NCBI RefSeq assembly: GCF_023091745.1
Contig: NC_068925.1
Span: forward strand, 186,001-250,000
Reading direction: 5' to 3'
DNA: 64,000 nucleotides
DNA from: Budorcas taxicolor
Taxonomy: Eukaryota; Chordata; Mammalia; Artiodactyla; Bovidae
The position numbers and the translations under genes are program-made. A model generated the notes under the pieces. It searched no databases, had not been told where the DNA came from, and saw only the letters and a list, made by a program, of their open reading frames with translations. Positions 35,826 through 47,889 of the stretch are shown piece after piece; positions within the stretch are counted from its first letter, which is position 1, and each line of letters starts with the position of its first letter.

Positions 35826-36756
35826 CCCGTCCATGCCGGGGCCTCAGTCCTTGTGTGGAGTGGGGGCCGGAACCTGAGGATTCCTCTCCAGTGTTGCCAT
35901 GGATCTTTGGGTGCCTCTGAGTCTCCGCAGGGGAGTCAGGCCTCGTCTCGAATGGGGGCATGCACGTGCGCTTTCCTCCCGAGCTGCAGCAGTAGTGTCA
36001 CGCTTCCTGTCACGTGGATCAAGGGATCTGTGGCTTTCCCTCGAGGCTGTCCCTCGAGGCTTTCCCACGAGGCTTTCCCACAGGGCTGTGCCACGTGCCA
36101 CCTTGGTGGGATTCGATCCTCGGCGTGAAAGACGAGCTGGTGAAGGGAAAAGAGGTTCCTCTGCAATGGACTGAGACATCTGGGGGACTCTTGGAATGGT
36201 GGCACGACCCTGGAGTTCCTCTCGCCGTTCCTGTTGAGGGGGCCTCCTCTTGAGATGCGACGGGAACGCCGGGAACTCTTTCCCGACGAAGCAGGGAAAG
36301 GATCCCTCATCTCGAGCTTCGAGGCCGATACGGGGCTCCTCTGGATGTGGGCGGGACCCTCGTGATTCCTCTCGAGTGGAGACGAGTATGTCGGGGAACT
36401 TCTTGATTTGCACCAAGGGTGTGAAGGAGCCTTTCGAAGTTCCAGAGGTGAGGTGTGATCAGCCTCGAGACGCCTAGGCGGAAATGGGCCTCATCTCGCC
36501 TGGAGGGGAGAACCTCCTGGATTTTCTAGAGTTGCGGCAGGTGTTCTCGAGTTACGACGGTGACCTCAGGGACCCGCTCTGGTGGCCTCAGGAAAGGCCA
36601 GTCCCCATGCGAGTTGCTAGGGCACCTCTCGGGATTCCTCTCCCGTCCATGCCGGGGCCTCAGTCATTGTGTGGAATCCGGGCCGGAACCTGAGAATTCC
36701 TCTCCAGTGTTGCCATGGACCTTGGGGTGCTTCTGAGTATCCCCAGGGGAGTCAGG
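35826..36756 (+). repeat. Segment repeated six monomers upstream (copy 2)
   Basis: Partner of 30930-31860. Downstream it continues into a GTCCCGTGTGG-type monomer (36717), whereas copy 1 soon changes to a type X monomer with GTCCCGTGTGGCGGC. The right edge of the shared tract is therefore near 36730-36775. Confidence 0.8.
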
Positions 36757-39349
36757 CCTCGTCCCGTGTGGGGGCATGCACGTGCGCTTTCCTCCCGAGC
36801 TGCAGCAGTAGTGTCACGCTTCCTGTCACGTGGATCAAGGGATCTGTGGCTTTCCCTCAAGGCTGGCCCTCGAGGCTTTCCCACGAGGCTTTCCCACAGG
36901 GCTGTTCCACGTGCCACTTTGGTGTGAGTCGATCCTCGGCGTGAAAGACGAGCCGGTGAAAGGAAAAGAGGTTCCTCTGGAATGGACTGAGACATCTGGA
37001 TGACTCTTGGAATGGTGGCACGACCCTGGAGTTCCTCTCGCCCTTCCTGTTGAGAGGGCCTCCTCTTGAGATGCGACGGGAACGCTGGGAACTCTTTCCC
37101 GACGAAGCAGGGAAAGGATCCCTCATCTCGAGCTACGAGGCGGAAATGGGGCTCCTCTGGATGTGGGCGGGACCCTCTTGATTCCTCTCGAGTGGAGACG
37201 GGTATGTCGGGGAACTTCTTGATTTCCACCAAGGGTGTGAAGGACCCTTTCGAAGTTCCAGAGGTGAGGTGTGATCAGCCTCGAGACGCCTCAGCGAAAA
37301 TGGGCCTCATCTCGCCTGGAGGGGAGAACCTCCTGGATTTTCTCGAGTTGCGGCAGGTCTTCTCGAGTTACGACGGGGACATCAGGGACCCGCTCTGGTG
37401 GCCTCAGGAAAGGCCAGTCCCCATGCGAGTTGCTAGGGGACCTCTCGGGATTCCTCTACCGTCCATGCCGGGGCCTCAGTCCTTGTGTGGAGTCGGGGCC
37501 GGAACCTGAGGATTCCTCTCCAGTGTTGCCATGGATCTTGGGGTGCTTCTGAGTCTCCCCAGGGGAGTCAGGGCTCGTCTCGAGTGGGGGCATGCACGTG
37601 CGCTTTCCTCCCGAGCTGCAGCAGTAGTGTCACACTTCCTGTCACGTGGATCAAGGGATCTGTGGCTTTCCCTCGAGGCTGTCCCTCGAGGCTTTCCCAC
37701 GAGGCTTTCCCACAGGGCTGTGCCACGTGCCACCTTGGTGTGAGTCGATCCTCGGCGTGAAAGACGAGCCGGTGAAGGGAAAAGAGCTTCCTCTGGAATG
37801 GACTGAGACATCTGGGGGACTCTTGGAATGGTGGCACGACCCTGGAGTTCCTCTCGCCGTTCCTGTTGAGAGGGCCTCCTCTTGAGATGCGACGGGAACG
37901 CCGGGAACTCTTTCCCGACGAAGCAGGGAAAGGATCCCTCATCTCGAGCTTCGAGGCGGAAACGGGGCTCCTCTGGATGTGGGCGGGACCCTCGTGATTC
38001 CTCTCGAGTGGAGACGGGTATGTCGGGGAACTTCTTGATTTGCACCAAGGGTGTGAAGGAGCCTTTCGAATTTCCAGAGGTGAGGTGTGATCAGCCTCGA
38101 GACGCCTCAGCAGAAATGGGCCTCATCTCGCCTGGAGGGGAGAACCTCCTGGATTTTCTCGAGTTGCGGCAGGTCTTCTCGAGTTACGACGGGGACCTCA
38201 GGGACCCGCTCTGGTGGCCTCAGGAAAGGCCAGTCCCCATGCGAGTTGCTAGGGGACCTCTCGGGATTCCTCTCCCGTCCATGCCGGGGCCTCAGTCCTT
38301 GTGTGGAGTCGGGGCCGGAACCTGAGGATTCCTCTCCAGTGTTGCCATGGATCTTGGGGTGCTTCTGGGTCTCCCCAGGGAAGTCAGGGCTCGTCTCGAG
38401 TGGGGGCATGCACGTGCGCTTTCCTCCCGAGCTGCAGCAGTAGTGTCACGCTTCCTGTCACGTGGATCAAGGGATCTGTGGCTTTCCCTCGAGGCTGTCC
38501 CTCGAGGCTTTCCCACGAGGCTTTCCCACAGGGCTGTGCCACGTGCCACCTTGGTGTGAGTCGATCCTCGGCGTGAAAGACGAGCCGGTGAAGGGAAAAG
38601 AGCTTCCTCTGGAATGGACTGAGACATCTGGGGGACTCTTGGAATGGTGGCACGACCCTGGAGTTCCTCTCGCCGTTCCTGTTGAGAGGGCCTCCTCTTG
38701 AGATGCGACGGGAAAGCCGGGAACTTTTTCCCGACGAAGCAGGGAAAGGATCCCTCATCTCGAGCTACGAGGCGGAAACGGGGCTCCTCTGGATGTGGGC
38801 GGGACCCTCGTGATTCCTCTCGAGTGGAGACGGGTATGTCGGGGAACTTCTTGATTTGCACCAAGGGTGTGAAGGACCCTTTCGAAGTTCCAGAGGTGAG
38901 GTGTGATCAGCCTCGAGACGCCTCAGCGGAAATGGGCCTCATTTCGCCTGGAGGGGAGAACCTCCTGGATTTTCTCGAGTTGCGGCAGGTCTTCTCGAGT
39001 TACGACGGGGACCTCAGGGACCCGCTCTGGTGGCCTCAGGAAAGGCCAGTCCCCATGCGAGTTTCTAGGGGACCTCTCGGGATTCCTCTCCCGTCCATGC
39101 CGGGGCCTCAGTCCTTGTGTGGAGTGGGGACCGGAACCTGAGGATTCCTCTCCAGTGTTGCCATGGATCTTTGGGTGCCTCTGAGTCTCCGCAGGGGAGT
39201 CAGGCCTCGTCTCGAATGGGGGCATGCACGTGCGCTTTCCTCCCGAGCTGCAGCAGTAGTGTCACGCTTCCTGTCACGTGGATCAAGGGATCTGTGGCTT
39301 TCCCTCGAGGCTGTCCCTCGAGGCTTTCCCACGAGGCTTTCCCACAGGG

Positions 39350-40460
39350 CTGTGCCACGTGCCACCTTGGTGGGATTCGATCCTCGGCGTGAAAGACGAG
39401 CTGGTGAAGGGAAAAGAGGTTCCTCTGCAATGGACTGAGACATCTGGGGGACTCTTGGAATGGTAGCACGACCCTGGAGTTCCTCTCGCCGTTCCTGTTG
39501 AGAGGGCCTCCTCTTGAGATGCGACGGGAACGCCGGGAACTCTTTCCCGACGAAGCAGGGAAAGGATCCCTCATCTCGAGCTACGAGGCGGAAATGGGGC
39601 TCCTCTGGATGTGGGCGGGACCCTCTTGATTCCTCTCGAATGGAGACGGGTATGTCGGGGAACTTCTTGATTTCCACCAAGGGTGTGAAGGACCCTTTCG
39701 AAGTTCCAGAGGTGAGGTGTGATCAGCCTCGAGACGCCTCAGCGGAAATGGGCCTCATCTCGCCTGGAGGGGAGAACCTCCTGGATTTTCTCGAGTTGCG
39801 GCAGGTGTTCTCGAGTTAGGACGGTGACCTCAGGGACCCGCTCTGGTGGCCTCAGGAAAGGCCAGTCCCCATGCGAGTTGCTAGGGCACCTCTCGGGATT
39901 CCTCTCCCGTCCATGCCGGGGCCTCAGTCCTTGTGTGGAGTCGGGGCCTGAACCTGAGGATTCCTCTCCAGTGTTGCCATGGATCTTGGGGTGCTTCTGA
40001 GTCTCCCCAGGGGAGTCAGGCCTCGTCTCGAGTGGGGGCATGCACGTGCGCTTTCCTCCCGAGCTGCAGCAGTAGTGTCACGCTTCCTGTCACGTGGATC
40101 AAGGGATCTGTGGCTTTCCCTCGAGGCTGTCCCTCGAGGCTTTCCCACGAGGCTTTCCCACAGGGCTGTGCCACGTGCCACCTTGGTGTGAGTCGATCCT
40201 CGGCGTGAAATACGAGCCGGTGAAGGGAAAAGAGCTTCCTCTGGAATGGACTCAGACATCTGGGGGACTCTTGGAATGGTGGCACGACCCTGGAGTTCCT
40301 CTCGCCGTTCCTGTTGAGAGGGCCTCCTCTTGAGATGCGACGGGAACGCCGGGAACTCTTTCCCGACGAAGCAGGGATAGGATCCCTCATCTCGAGCTTC
40401 GAGGCGGAAACGGGGCTCCTCTGGATGTGGGCGGGACCCTCGTGATTCCTCTCGAGTGGA
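39350..40460 (+). repeat. Segment repeated 5,705 bp downstream (copy 1)
   Basis: This matches 45055-46165 with shared rare variants GGTGGGATTCG, CTCTGCAATGG, ACCCTCTTGATTCC, CTCGAATGGAG, GAGTTAGGACGG, GGGGCCTGAACC, GAAATACGAGCC and GGGATAGGATCC. One difference is GGACTCAGACATC (40248) against GGACTGAGACATC (45957). The offset equals seven monomers with the +6 and -13 indels included. The two copies continue into different sequence beyond about 40510 and 46215. Confidence 0.8.
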
Positions 40461-40540
40461 GACGAGTATGTCGGGGAACTTCTTGATTTGCACCAAGGGT
40501 GTGAAGGACCCTTTCGAAGTTGCAGAGGTGAGGTGTGATC

Positions 40541-40552
40541 AGCCTCAGCCTC
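40541..40552 (+). other. 6-bp tandem duplication AGCCTC x2 (first copy)
   Basis: AGCCTCAGCCTC replaces a single AGCCTC and lengthens the monomer to 822 bp. It lies on a background with CGAGTGACCTC (usual: CGAGACGCCTC), TTGCAGAGG and CGCTCTAGTGG. Monomers at 26925 and 41619 have the CGAGTGACC background without the duplication, so the duplication came later and then spread by multi-monomer amplification. Confidence 0.9.
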
Positions 40553-41746
40553 GAGTGACCTCAGCGGAAATGGGCCTCATCTCGCCTGGAGGGGAGAACC
40601 TCCTGGATTTTCTCGTGTTGCGGCAGGTCTTCTCGAGTTGCGACGGGGACCTCAGGGACCCGCTCTAGTGGCCTCAGGAAAAGCCAGTCCACATGCGAGA
40701 TGCTAGGGGACCTCTCGGGATTCCTCTCCCGTCCATGCCGGGGCCTCAGTCCTTGTGTGGAGTCGGGGCCGGAACCTGAGGATTCCTCTCCAGTGTTGCC
40801 ATGGATCTTGGGGTGCTTCTGGGTCTCCCCAGGGAAGTCAGGGCTCGTCTCGAGTGGGGGCATGCACGTGCGCTTTCCTCCCGAGCTGCAGCAGTAGTGT
40901 CACGCTTCCTGTCACGTGGATCAAGGGATCTGTGGCTTTCCCTCGAGGCTGTCCCTCGAGGCTTTCCCACGAGGCTTTCCCACAGGGCTGTGCCACGTGC
41001 CACCTTGGTGTGAGTCGATCCTCGGCGTGAAAGACGAGCCGGTGAAGGGAAAAGAGCTTCCTCTGGAATGGACTGAGACATCTGGGGGACTCTTGGAATG
41101 GTGGCACGACCCTGGAGTTCCTCTCGCCGTTCCTGTTGAGAGGGCCTCCTCTTGAGATGCGACGGGAAAGCCGGGAACTTTTTCCCGACGAAGCAGGGAA
41201 AGGATCCCTCATCTCGAGCTACGAGGCGGAAACTGGGCTCCTCTGGATGTGGGCGGGACCATCGTGATTCCTCTCGAGTGGAGACGGGTATGTCGGGAAA
41301 CTTCTTGATTTGCACCAAGGGTGTGAAGGACCCTTTCGAAGTTCCAGAGGTGAGGTGTGATCAGCCTCGAGACGCCTCAGCGGAAATGGGCCTCATCTCG
41401 CCTGGAGGGGAGAACCTCCTGGATTTTCTCGAGTTGCGGCAGGTCTTCTCGAGTTACGACGGGGACCTCAGGGACCCGCTCTGGTGGCCTCAGGAAAGGC
41501 CAGTCCCCATGCGAGTGGCTAGGGGACCTCTCGGGTTTCATCTCCCGTCCATGCCGGGGCCTCAGTCCTTGTGTGGAGTCGGGGCCGGAAACTGAGGATT
41601 CCTCTCCAGTGTTGCCATGGATCTTTGGGTGCCTCTGAGTCTCCCCAGGGGAGTCAGGCCTCGTCTCGAGTGGGGGCATGCACGTGCGCTTTCCTCCCGA
41701 GATGCAGCAGTAGTGTCACGCTTCCTGTCACGTGGATCAAGGGATC

Positions 41747-41776
41747 TGTGGCTGTCCCTCGAGGCTTTCCCACGAG
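41747..41776 (+). other. Loss of one 13-bp unit (monomer 41619)
   Basis: TGTGGCTGTCCCTCGAGG joins directly to GCTTTCCCACGAGG, leaving three of the four 13-bp units and giving an 803-bp monomer. The missing unit is the first one (GGCTTTCCCTCGA), or an equivalent hybrid. Confidence 0.9.
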
Positions 41777-44700
41777 GCTTTCCCACAGGGCTGTGCCACG
41801 TGCAACCTTGGTGTGAGTCGATCCTCGGCGTGAAAGACGAGCCGGTGAAGGGAAAAGAGTTTCCTCTGGAATGGACTGAGACATCTGGGGGACTCTTGGA
41901 ATGGTGGCACGACCCTGGAGTTCCTCTCGCCGTTCCTATTGAGAGGGCCTCCTCTTGAGATGTGACGGGAAGGCCGGGAACTCTTTCCCGACGAAGCAGG
42001 GAAAGGATCCCTCATCTCGAGCTACGAGGCAGAAACGGGGCTCCTCTGGATGTGGGCGGGACCCTCGTGTTTCCTCTCGAGTGGAGACGGGTATGTCGGG
42101 GAACTTCTTGATTTGCCCCAAGGGTGTGAAGGACCCTTTCGAAGTTCCAGAGGTGAGGTGTGATCAGCCTCGAGTGACCTCAGCGGAAATGGGCCTCATC
42201 TCGCCTGGAGGCGAGAACCTCCTGGATTTTCTCGTGTTGCGGCAGGTCTTCTCGAGTTGCGACGGGGACCTCAGGGACCCGCTCTAGTGGCCTCAGGAAG
42301 GGCCAGTCCACATGCGAGTTGCTAGGGGACCTCTCAGGATTCCTCTCCCGTCCATGCCGGGGCCTCAGTCCTTGTGTGGAGTCGGGGCCGGAACCTGAGG
42401 ATTCCTCTCCAGTGTTGCCATGGATCTTGGGGTGCTTCTGAGTCTCCCCAGGGGAGTCAGGCCTCGTCTCGAGTGGGGGCATGCACGTGCGCTTTCCTCC
42501 CGAGCTGCAGCAGTAGTGTCACGCTTCCTGTCACGTGGATCAAGGGATCTGTGGATTTCCCTCGAGGCTGTCCCTCGAGGCTTTCCCACGAGGCTTTCCC
42601 ACAGGGCTGTGCCACGTGCCACCTTGGTGTGAGTCGATCCTCGGCGTGAAAGACGATCCGGTGAAGGGAAAAGAGCTTCCTCTGGAATGGACTGAGACAT
42701 CTGGGGGACTCTTGGAATGGTGGCACGACCCTGAAGTTCCTCTCGCCGTTCCTGTTGAGAGGGCCTCCTCTTGAGATGCGACGGGAATGCCGGGACCTCT
42801 TTCCCGACGAAGCAGGGAAAGGATCCCTCATCTCGAGCTACGAGGCGGACCCGGGGCTCCTCTGGATGTGGGCGGGACCCTCGTGATTCCTCTCGAGTGG
42901 AGACGGGTATGTCGGGAAACTTCTTGATTTGCACCAAGGGTGTGAAGGAGCCTTTCGAAGTTCCAGAGGTGAGGTGTGATCAGCCTCGAGACGCCTCAGC
43001 GGAAATGGGCCTCATCTCGCCTGGAGGGGAGAACCTCCTGGATTTTCTCCAGTTGCGGCAGGTCTTCTCGAGTTACGACGGGGACCTCAGGGACCCGCTC
43101 TGGTGGCCTCAGGAAAGGCCAGTCCCCATGCGAGTGGTTAGGGGACCTCTCGGGTTTCCTCTCCCGTCCATGCCGGGGCCTCAGTCCTTGTGTGGAGTGG
43201 GGGCCAGAACCTGAGGATTCCTCTCCAGTGTTGCCATGGATCTTTGGGTGCCTCTGAGTCTCCGCAGGGGAGTCAGGCCTCGTCTCGAATGGGGGCATGC
43301 ACGTGCGCTTTCCTCCCGAGCTGCAGCAGTAGTGTCACGCTTCCTGTCACGTGGATCAAGGGATCTGTGGCTTTCCCTCGAGGCTGTCCCTCGAGGCTTT
43401 CCCACGAGGCTTTCCCACAGGGCTGTGCCACGTGCCACCTTGGTGGGAGTCGATCCTCGGCGTGAAAGACGAGCCGGTGAAGGGAAAAGAGGTTCCTCTG
43501 CAATGGACTGAGACATCTGGGGGACTCTTGGAATGGTGGCATGACCCTGGAGTTCCTCTCGCCGTTCCTGTTGAGAGGGCCTCCTCTTGAGATGCGACCG
43601 GAACGCCGGGAACTCTTTCCCGACGAAGCAGGGAAAGGATCCCTCATCTCGAGCTTCGAGGCCGATACGGGGCTCCTCTGGATGTGGGCGGGACCCTCGT
43701 GATTCCTCTCGAGTGGAGACGAGTATGTCGGGGAACTTCTTGATTTGCACCAAGGGTGTGAAGGAGCCTTTCGAAGTTCCAGAGGTGAGGTGTGATCAGC
43801 CTCGAGACGCCTCAGCGGAAATGGGCCTCATCGCGCCTGGAGGGGAGAACCTCCTGGATTTTCTCGAGTTGCGGCAGGTGTTCTCGAGTTACGACGGTGA
43901 CCTCAGGGACCCGCTCTGGTGGCCTCAGGAAAGGCCAGTCCCCATGCGATTTGCTAGGGCACCTCTCGGGATTCCTCTCCCGTCCATGCCGGGGCCTCAG
44001 TCATTGTGTGGAATCCGGGCCGGAACCTGAGAATTCCTCTCCAGTGTTGCCATGGATCTTGGGGTGCTTCTGAGTCTCCCCAGGGGAGTCAGGCCTCGTC
44101 CCGTGTGGGGGCATGCACGTGCGCTTTCCTCCCGAGCTGCAGCAGTAGTGTCACGCTTCCTGTCACGTGGATCAAGGGATCTGTGGCTTTCCCTCAAGGC
44201 TGGCCCTCGAGGCTTTCCCACGAGGCTTTCCCACAGGGCTGTTCCACGTGCCACTTTTGTGTGAGTCGATCCTCGGCGTGAAAGACGAGCCGGTGAAAGG
44301 AAAAGAGGTTCCTCTGGAATGGACTGAGACATCTGGATGACTCTTGGAATGGTGGCACGACCATGGAGTTCCTCTCGCCGTTCCTGTTGAGAGGGCCTCC
44401 TCTTGAGATGCGACGGGAACGCTGGGAACTCTTTCCCGACGAAGCAGGGAAAGGATCCCTCATCTCGAGCTACGAGGCGGAAATGGGGCTCCTCTGGATG
44501 TGGGCGGGACCCTCGTGATTCCTCTCGAGTGGAGACGAGTATGTCGGGGAACTTCTTGATTTGCACCAAGGGTGTGAAGGACCCTTTCGAAGTTCCAGAG
44601 GTGAGGTGTGATCAGCCTCGAGACGCCTCAGCGGAAATGGGCCTCATCTCGCCTGGAGGGGAGAACCTCCTGGATTTTCTCGAGTTGCGGCAGGTGTTCT

Positions 44701-45054
44701 CGAGTTAGGACGGTGACCTCAGGGACCCGCTCTGGTGGCCTCAGGAAAGGCCAGTCCCCATGCGAGTTGCTAGGGCACCTCTCGGGATTCCTCTCCCGTC
44801 CATGCCGGGGCCTCTGTCCTTGTGTGGAGTCGGGGCCGGAACCTGAGGATTCCTCTCCAGTGTTGCCATGGATCTTGGGGTGCTTCTGAGTCTCCCCAGG
44901 GGAGTCAGGCCTCGTCTCGAGTGGTGGCATGCACGTGCGCTTTCCTCCCGAGCTGCAGCAGTAGTGTCACGCTTCCTGTCACGTGGATCAAGGGATCTGT
45001 GGCTTTCCCTCGAGGCTGTCCCTCGAGGCTTTCCCACGAGGCTTTCCCACAGGG

Positions 45055-46165
45055 CTGTGCCACGTGCCACCTTGGTGGGATTCGATCCTCGGCGTGAAAG
45101 ACGAGCTGGTGAAGGGAAAAGAGGTTCCTCTGCAATGGACTGAGACATCTGGGGGACTCTTGGAATGGTGGCACGACCCTGGAGTTCCTCTCGCCGTTCC
45201 TGTTGAGAGGGCCTCCTCTTGAGATGCGACGGGAACGCCGGGAACTCTTTCCCGACGAAGCAGGGAAAGGATCCCTCATCTCGAGCTACGAGGCGGAAAT
45301 GGGGCTCCTCTGGATGTGGGCGGGACCCTCTTGATTCCTCTCGAATGGAGACGGGTATGTCGGGGAACTTCTTGATTTCCACCAAGGGTGTGAAGGACCC
45401 TTTCGAAGTTCCAGAGGTGAGGTGTGATCAGCCTCGAGACGCCTCAGCGGAAATGGGCCTCATCTCGCCTGGAGGGGAGAACCTCCTGGATTTTCTCGAG
45501 TTGCGGCAGGTGTTCTCGAGTTAGGACGGTGACCTCAGGGACCCGCTCTGGTGGCCTCAGGAAAGGCCAGTCCCCATGCGAGTTGCTAGGGCACCTCTCG
45601 GGATTCCTCTCCCGTCCATGCCGGGGCCTCAGTCCTTGTGTGGAGTCGGGGCCTGAACCTGAGGATTCCTCTCCAGTGTTGCCATGGATCTTGGGGTGCT
45701 TCTGAGTCTCCCCAGGGGAGTCAGGCCTCGTCTCGAGTGGGGGCATGCACGTGCGCTTTCCTCCCGAGCTGCAGCAGTAGTGTCACGCTTCCTGTCACGT
45801 GGATCAAGGGATCTGTGGCTTTCCCTCGAGGCTGTCCCTCGAGGCTTTCCCACGAGGCTTTCCCACAGGGCTGTGCCACGTGCCACCTTGGTGTGAGTCG
45901 ATCCTCGGCGTGAAATACGAGCCGGTGAAGGGAAAAGAGCTTCCTCTGGAATGGACTGAGACATCTGGGGGACTCTTGGAATGGTGGCACGACCCTGGAG
46001 TTCCTCTCGCCGTTCCTGTTGAGAGGGCCTCCTCTTGAGATGCGACGGGAACGCCGGGAACTCTTTCCCGACGAAGCAGGGATAGGATCCCTCATCTCGA
46101 GCTTCGAGGCGGAAACGGGGCTCCTCTGGATGTGGGCGGGACCCTCGTGATTCCTCTCGAGTGGA
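45055..46165 (+). repeat. Segment repeated 5,705 bp upstream (copy 2)
   Basis: Partner of 39350-40460. Just downstream, at 46220, it reads CTTTCTAAGTTCC where other monomers read CTTTCGAAGTTCC, a private loss of the TTCGAA palindrome. Confidence 0.8.
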
Positions 46166-47877
46166 GACGAGTATGTCGGGGAACTTCTTGATTTGCACCA
46201 AGGGTGTGAAGGAGCCTTTCTAAGTTCCAGAGGTGAGGTGTGATCAGCCTCGAGACGCCTCAGCGGAAATGGGCCTCATCTCGCCTGGAGGGGAGAACCT
46301 CCTGGATTTTCTCGAGTTGCGGCAGGTCTTCTCGAGTTACGACGGGGACCTCAGGGACCCGCTCTGGTGGCCTCAGGAAAGGCCAGTCCCCATGCGAGTT
46401 GCTAGGGGACCTCTCGGGATTCCTCTCCCGTCCATGCCGGGGCCTCAGTCCTTGTGCGGAGTCGGGGCCGGAACCTGAGGATTCCTCTCCAGTGTTGCCA
46501 TGGATCTTGGGGTGCTTCTGAGTCTCCCCAGGGGAGTCAGGCCTCGTCTCGAGTGGGGGCATGTACGTGCGCTTTCCTCCCGAGCTGCAGCAGTAGTGTC
46601 ACGCTTCCTGTCACGTGGATCAAGGGATCTGTGGCTTTCCCTCGAGGCTGTCCCTCGAGTCTTTCACACGAGGCTTTCCCACAGGGCTGTGCCACGTGCC
46701 ACCTTGGTGTGAGTCGATCCTCGGCGTGAAAGACGAGCCGGTGAAGGGAAAAGAGTTTCCTCTGGAATGGACTGAGACATCTGGGGGACTCTTGGAATGG
46801 TGGCACGACCCTGGAGTTCCTCTCGCCGTTCCTGTTGAGAGGGCCTCCTCTTGAGATGCGACGGGAACGCCGGGAACTCTTTCCCGACGAAGCAGGGAAA
46901 GGATCCCTCATCTCGAGCTTCGAGGCCGATACGGGGCTCCTCTGGATGTGGGCGGGACCCTCGTGATTCCTCTCGAGTGGAGACGGGTATGTCGGGGAAC
47001 TTCTTGATTTGCACCAAGGGTGTGAAGGAGCCTTTCGAAGTTCCAGAGGTGAGGTGTGATCAGCCTCGAGACGCCTCAGTGGAAATGGGCCTCATCTCGC
47101 CTGGAGGGGAGAACCTCCTGAATTTTCTCGAGTTGCGGCAGGTGTTCTCGAGTTACGACGGGGACCTCAGGGACCCGCTCTGGTGGCCTCAGGAAAGGCC
47201 AGTCCCCATGCGAGTTGCTAGGGGACCTCTCGGGATTCCTCTCCCGTCCATGCCGGGGCCTCAGTCCTTGTGCGGAGTCGGGGCCGGAACCTGAGGATTC
47301 CTCTCCACTGTTGCCATGGATCTTGGGGTGCTTCTGAGTCTCCCCAGGGGAGTCAGGCCTCGTCTCGTGTGGGGGCATGTACGTGCGCTTTCCTCCCGAG
47401 CTGCAGCAGTAGTGTCACGCTTCCTGTCACGTGGATCAAGGGATCTGTGGCTTTCCCTCGAGGCTGTCCCTCGAGGCTTTCACACGAGGCTTTCCCACAG
47501 GGCTGTGCCACGTGCCACCTTGGTGTGAGTCGATCCTCGGCGTGAAAGACGAGCCGGTGAAGGGAAAAGACGTTCCTCTGGAATGGACTGAGACATCTGG
47601 ATGACTCTTGGAATGGTGGCACGACCGTGGAGTTCCTCTCGCCGTTCCTGTTGAGAGGGCCTCCTCTTGAGATGCGACGGGAACGCTGGGAACTCTTTCC
47701 CGACGAAGCAGGGAAAGGATCCCTCATCTCGAGCTACGAGGCAGAAACGGGGCTCCTCTGGATGTGGGCGGGACCCTCGTGTTTCCTCTCGAGTGGAGAC
47801 GGGTATGTCGGGGAACTTCTTGATTTGCACCAAGGGTGTGAAGGACCCTTTCGAAGTTGCAGAGGTGAGGTGTGATC

Positions 47878-47889
47878 AGCCTCAGCCTC
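47878..47889 (+). other. 6-bp tandem duplication AGCCTC x2 (second copy)
   Basis: Same event as at 40541, nine monomers (7,337 bp) downstream, with the same flanking variants TTGCAGAGG and GAAAAGCCAG. Confidence 0.9.

Larger units (their letters stand above)
25293..35900 (+). repeat. Subarray with a marked monomer every third unit (trimer-like)
   Basis: Type Y monomers with the GACCCGGGG (or GACCTGGGG at 28167) stretch start at 25293, 27741, 30189, 32637 and 35085, exactly three units (2,448 bp) apart each time. Most also carry GGGATCTCTTTCCC in place of GGAACTCTTTCCC. The two intervening monomers vary more. One type X monomer (31821) recurs here, and the monomer at 30189 has an X-like half reading GATCCGCCTGGTGACACC, so it is a chimera. 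The monomer at 29373 has unusual changes, including CGAGATGCAGC and CACGTGTCCTG. Confidence 0.75.
36717..40802 (+). repeat. Mixed subarray before the nine-monomer blocks
   Basis: Five monomers of different types follow one another: GTCCCGTGTGG type (36717), GTCAGGGCTCG type (37533), CAGGGAAGTCAGG type (38349), CTTTGGGTGCC/CTCCGCAGGGG type (39165) and a GGGGCCTGAACC-flanked type (39981). The first two reappear as the order of monomers 61187-62002 and 62003-62818, and the third matches 62819. The monomer at 39981 is 822 bp because of the 6-base duplication at 40541. Confidence 0.75.

Noticed and set aside
40541..40552. Possible transposon target-site duplication (AGCCTC x2)
   Set aside because: The two copies abut with nothing between them, so it is a simple tandem duplication.
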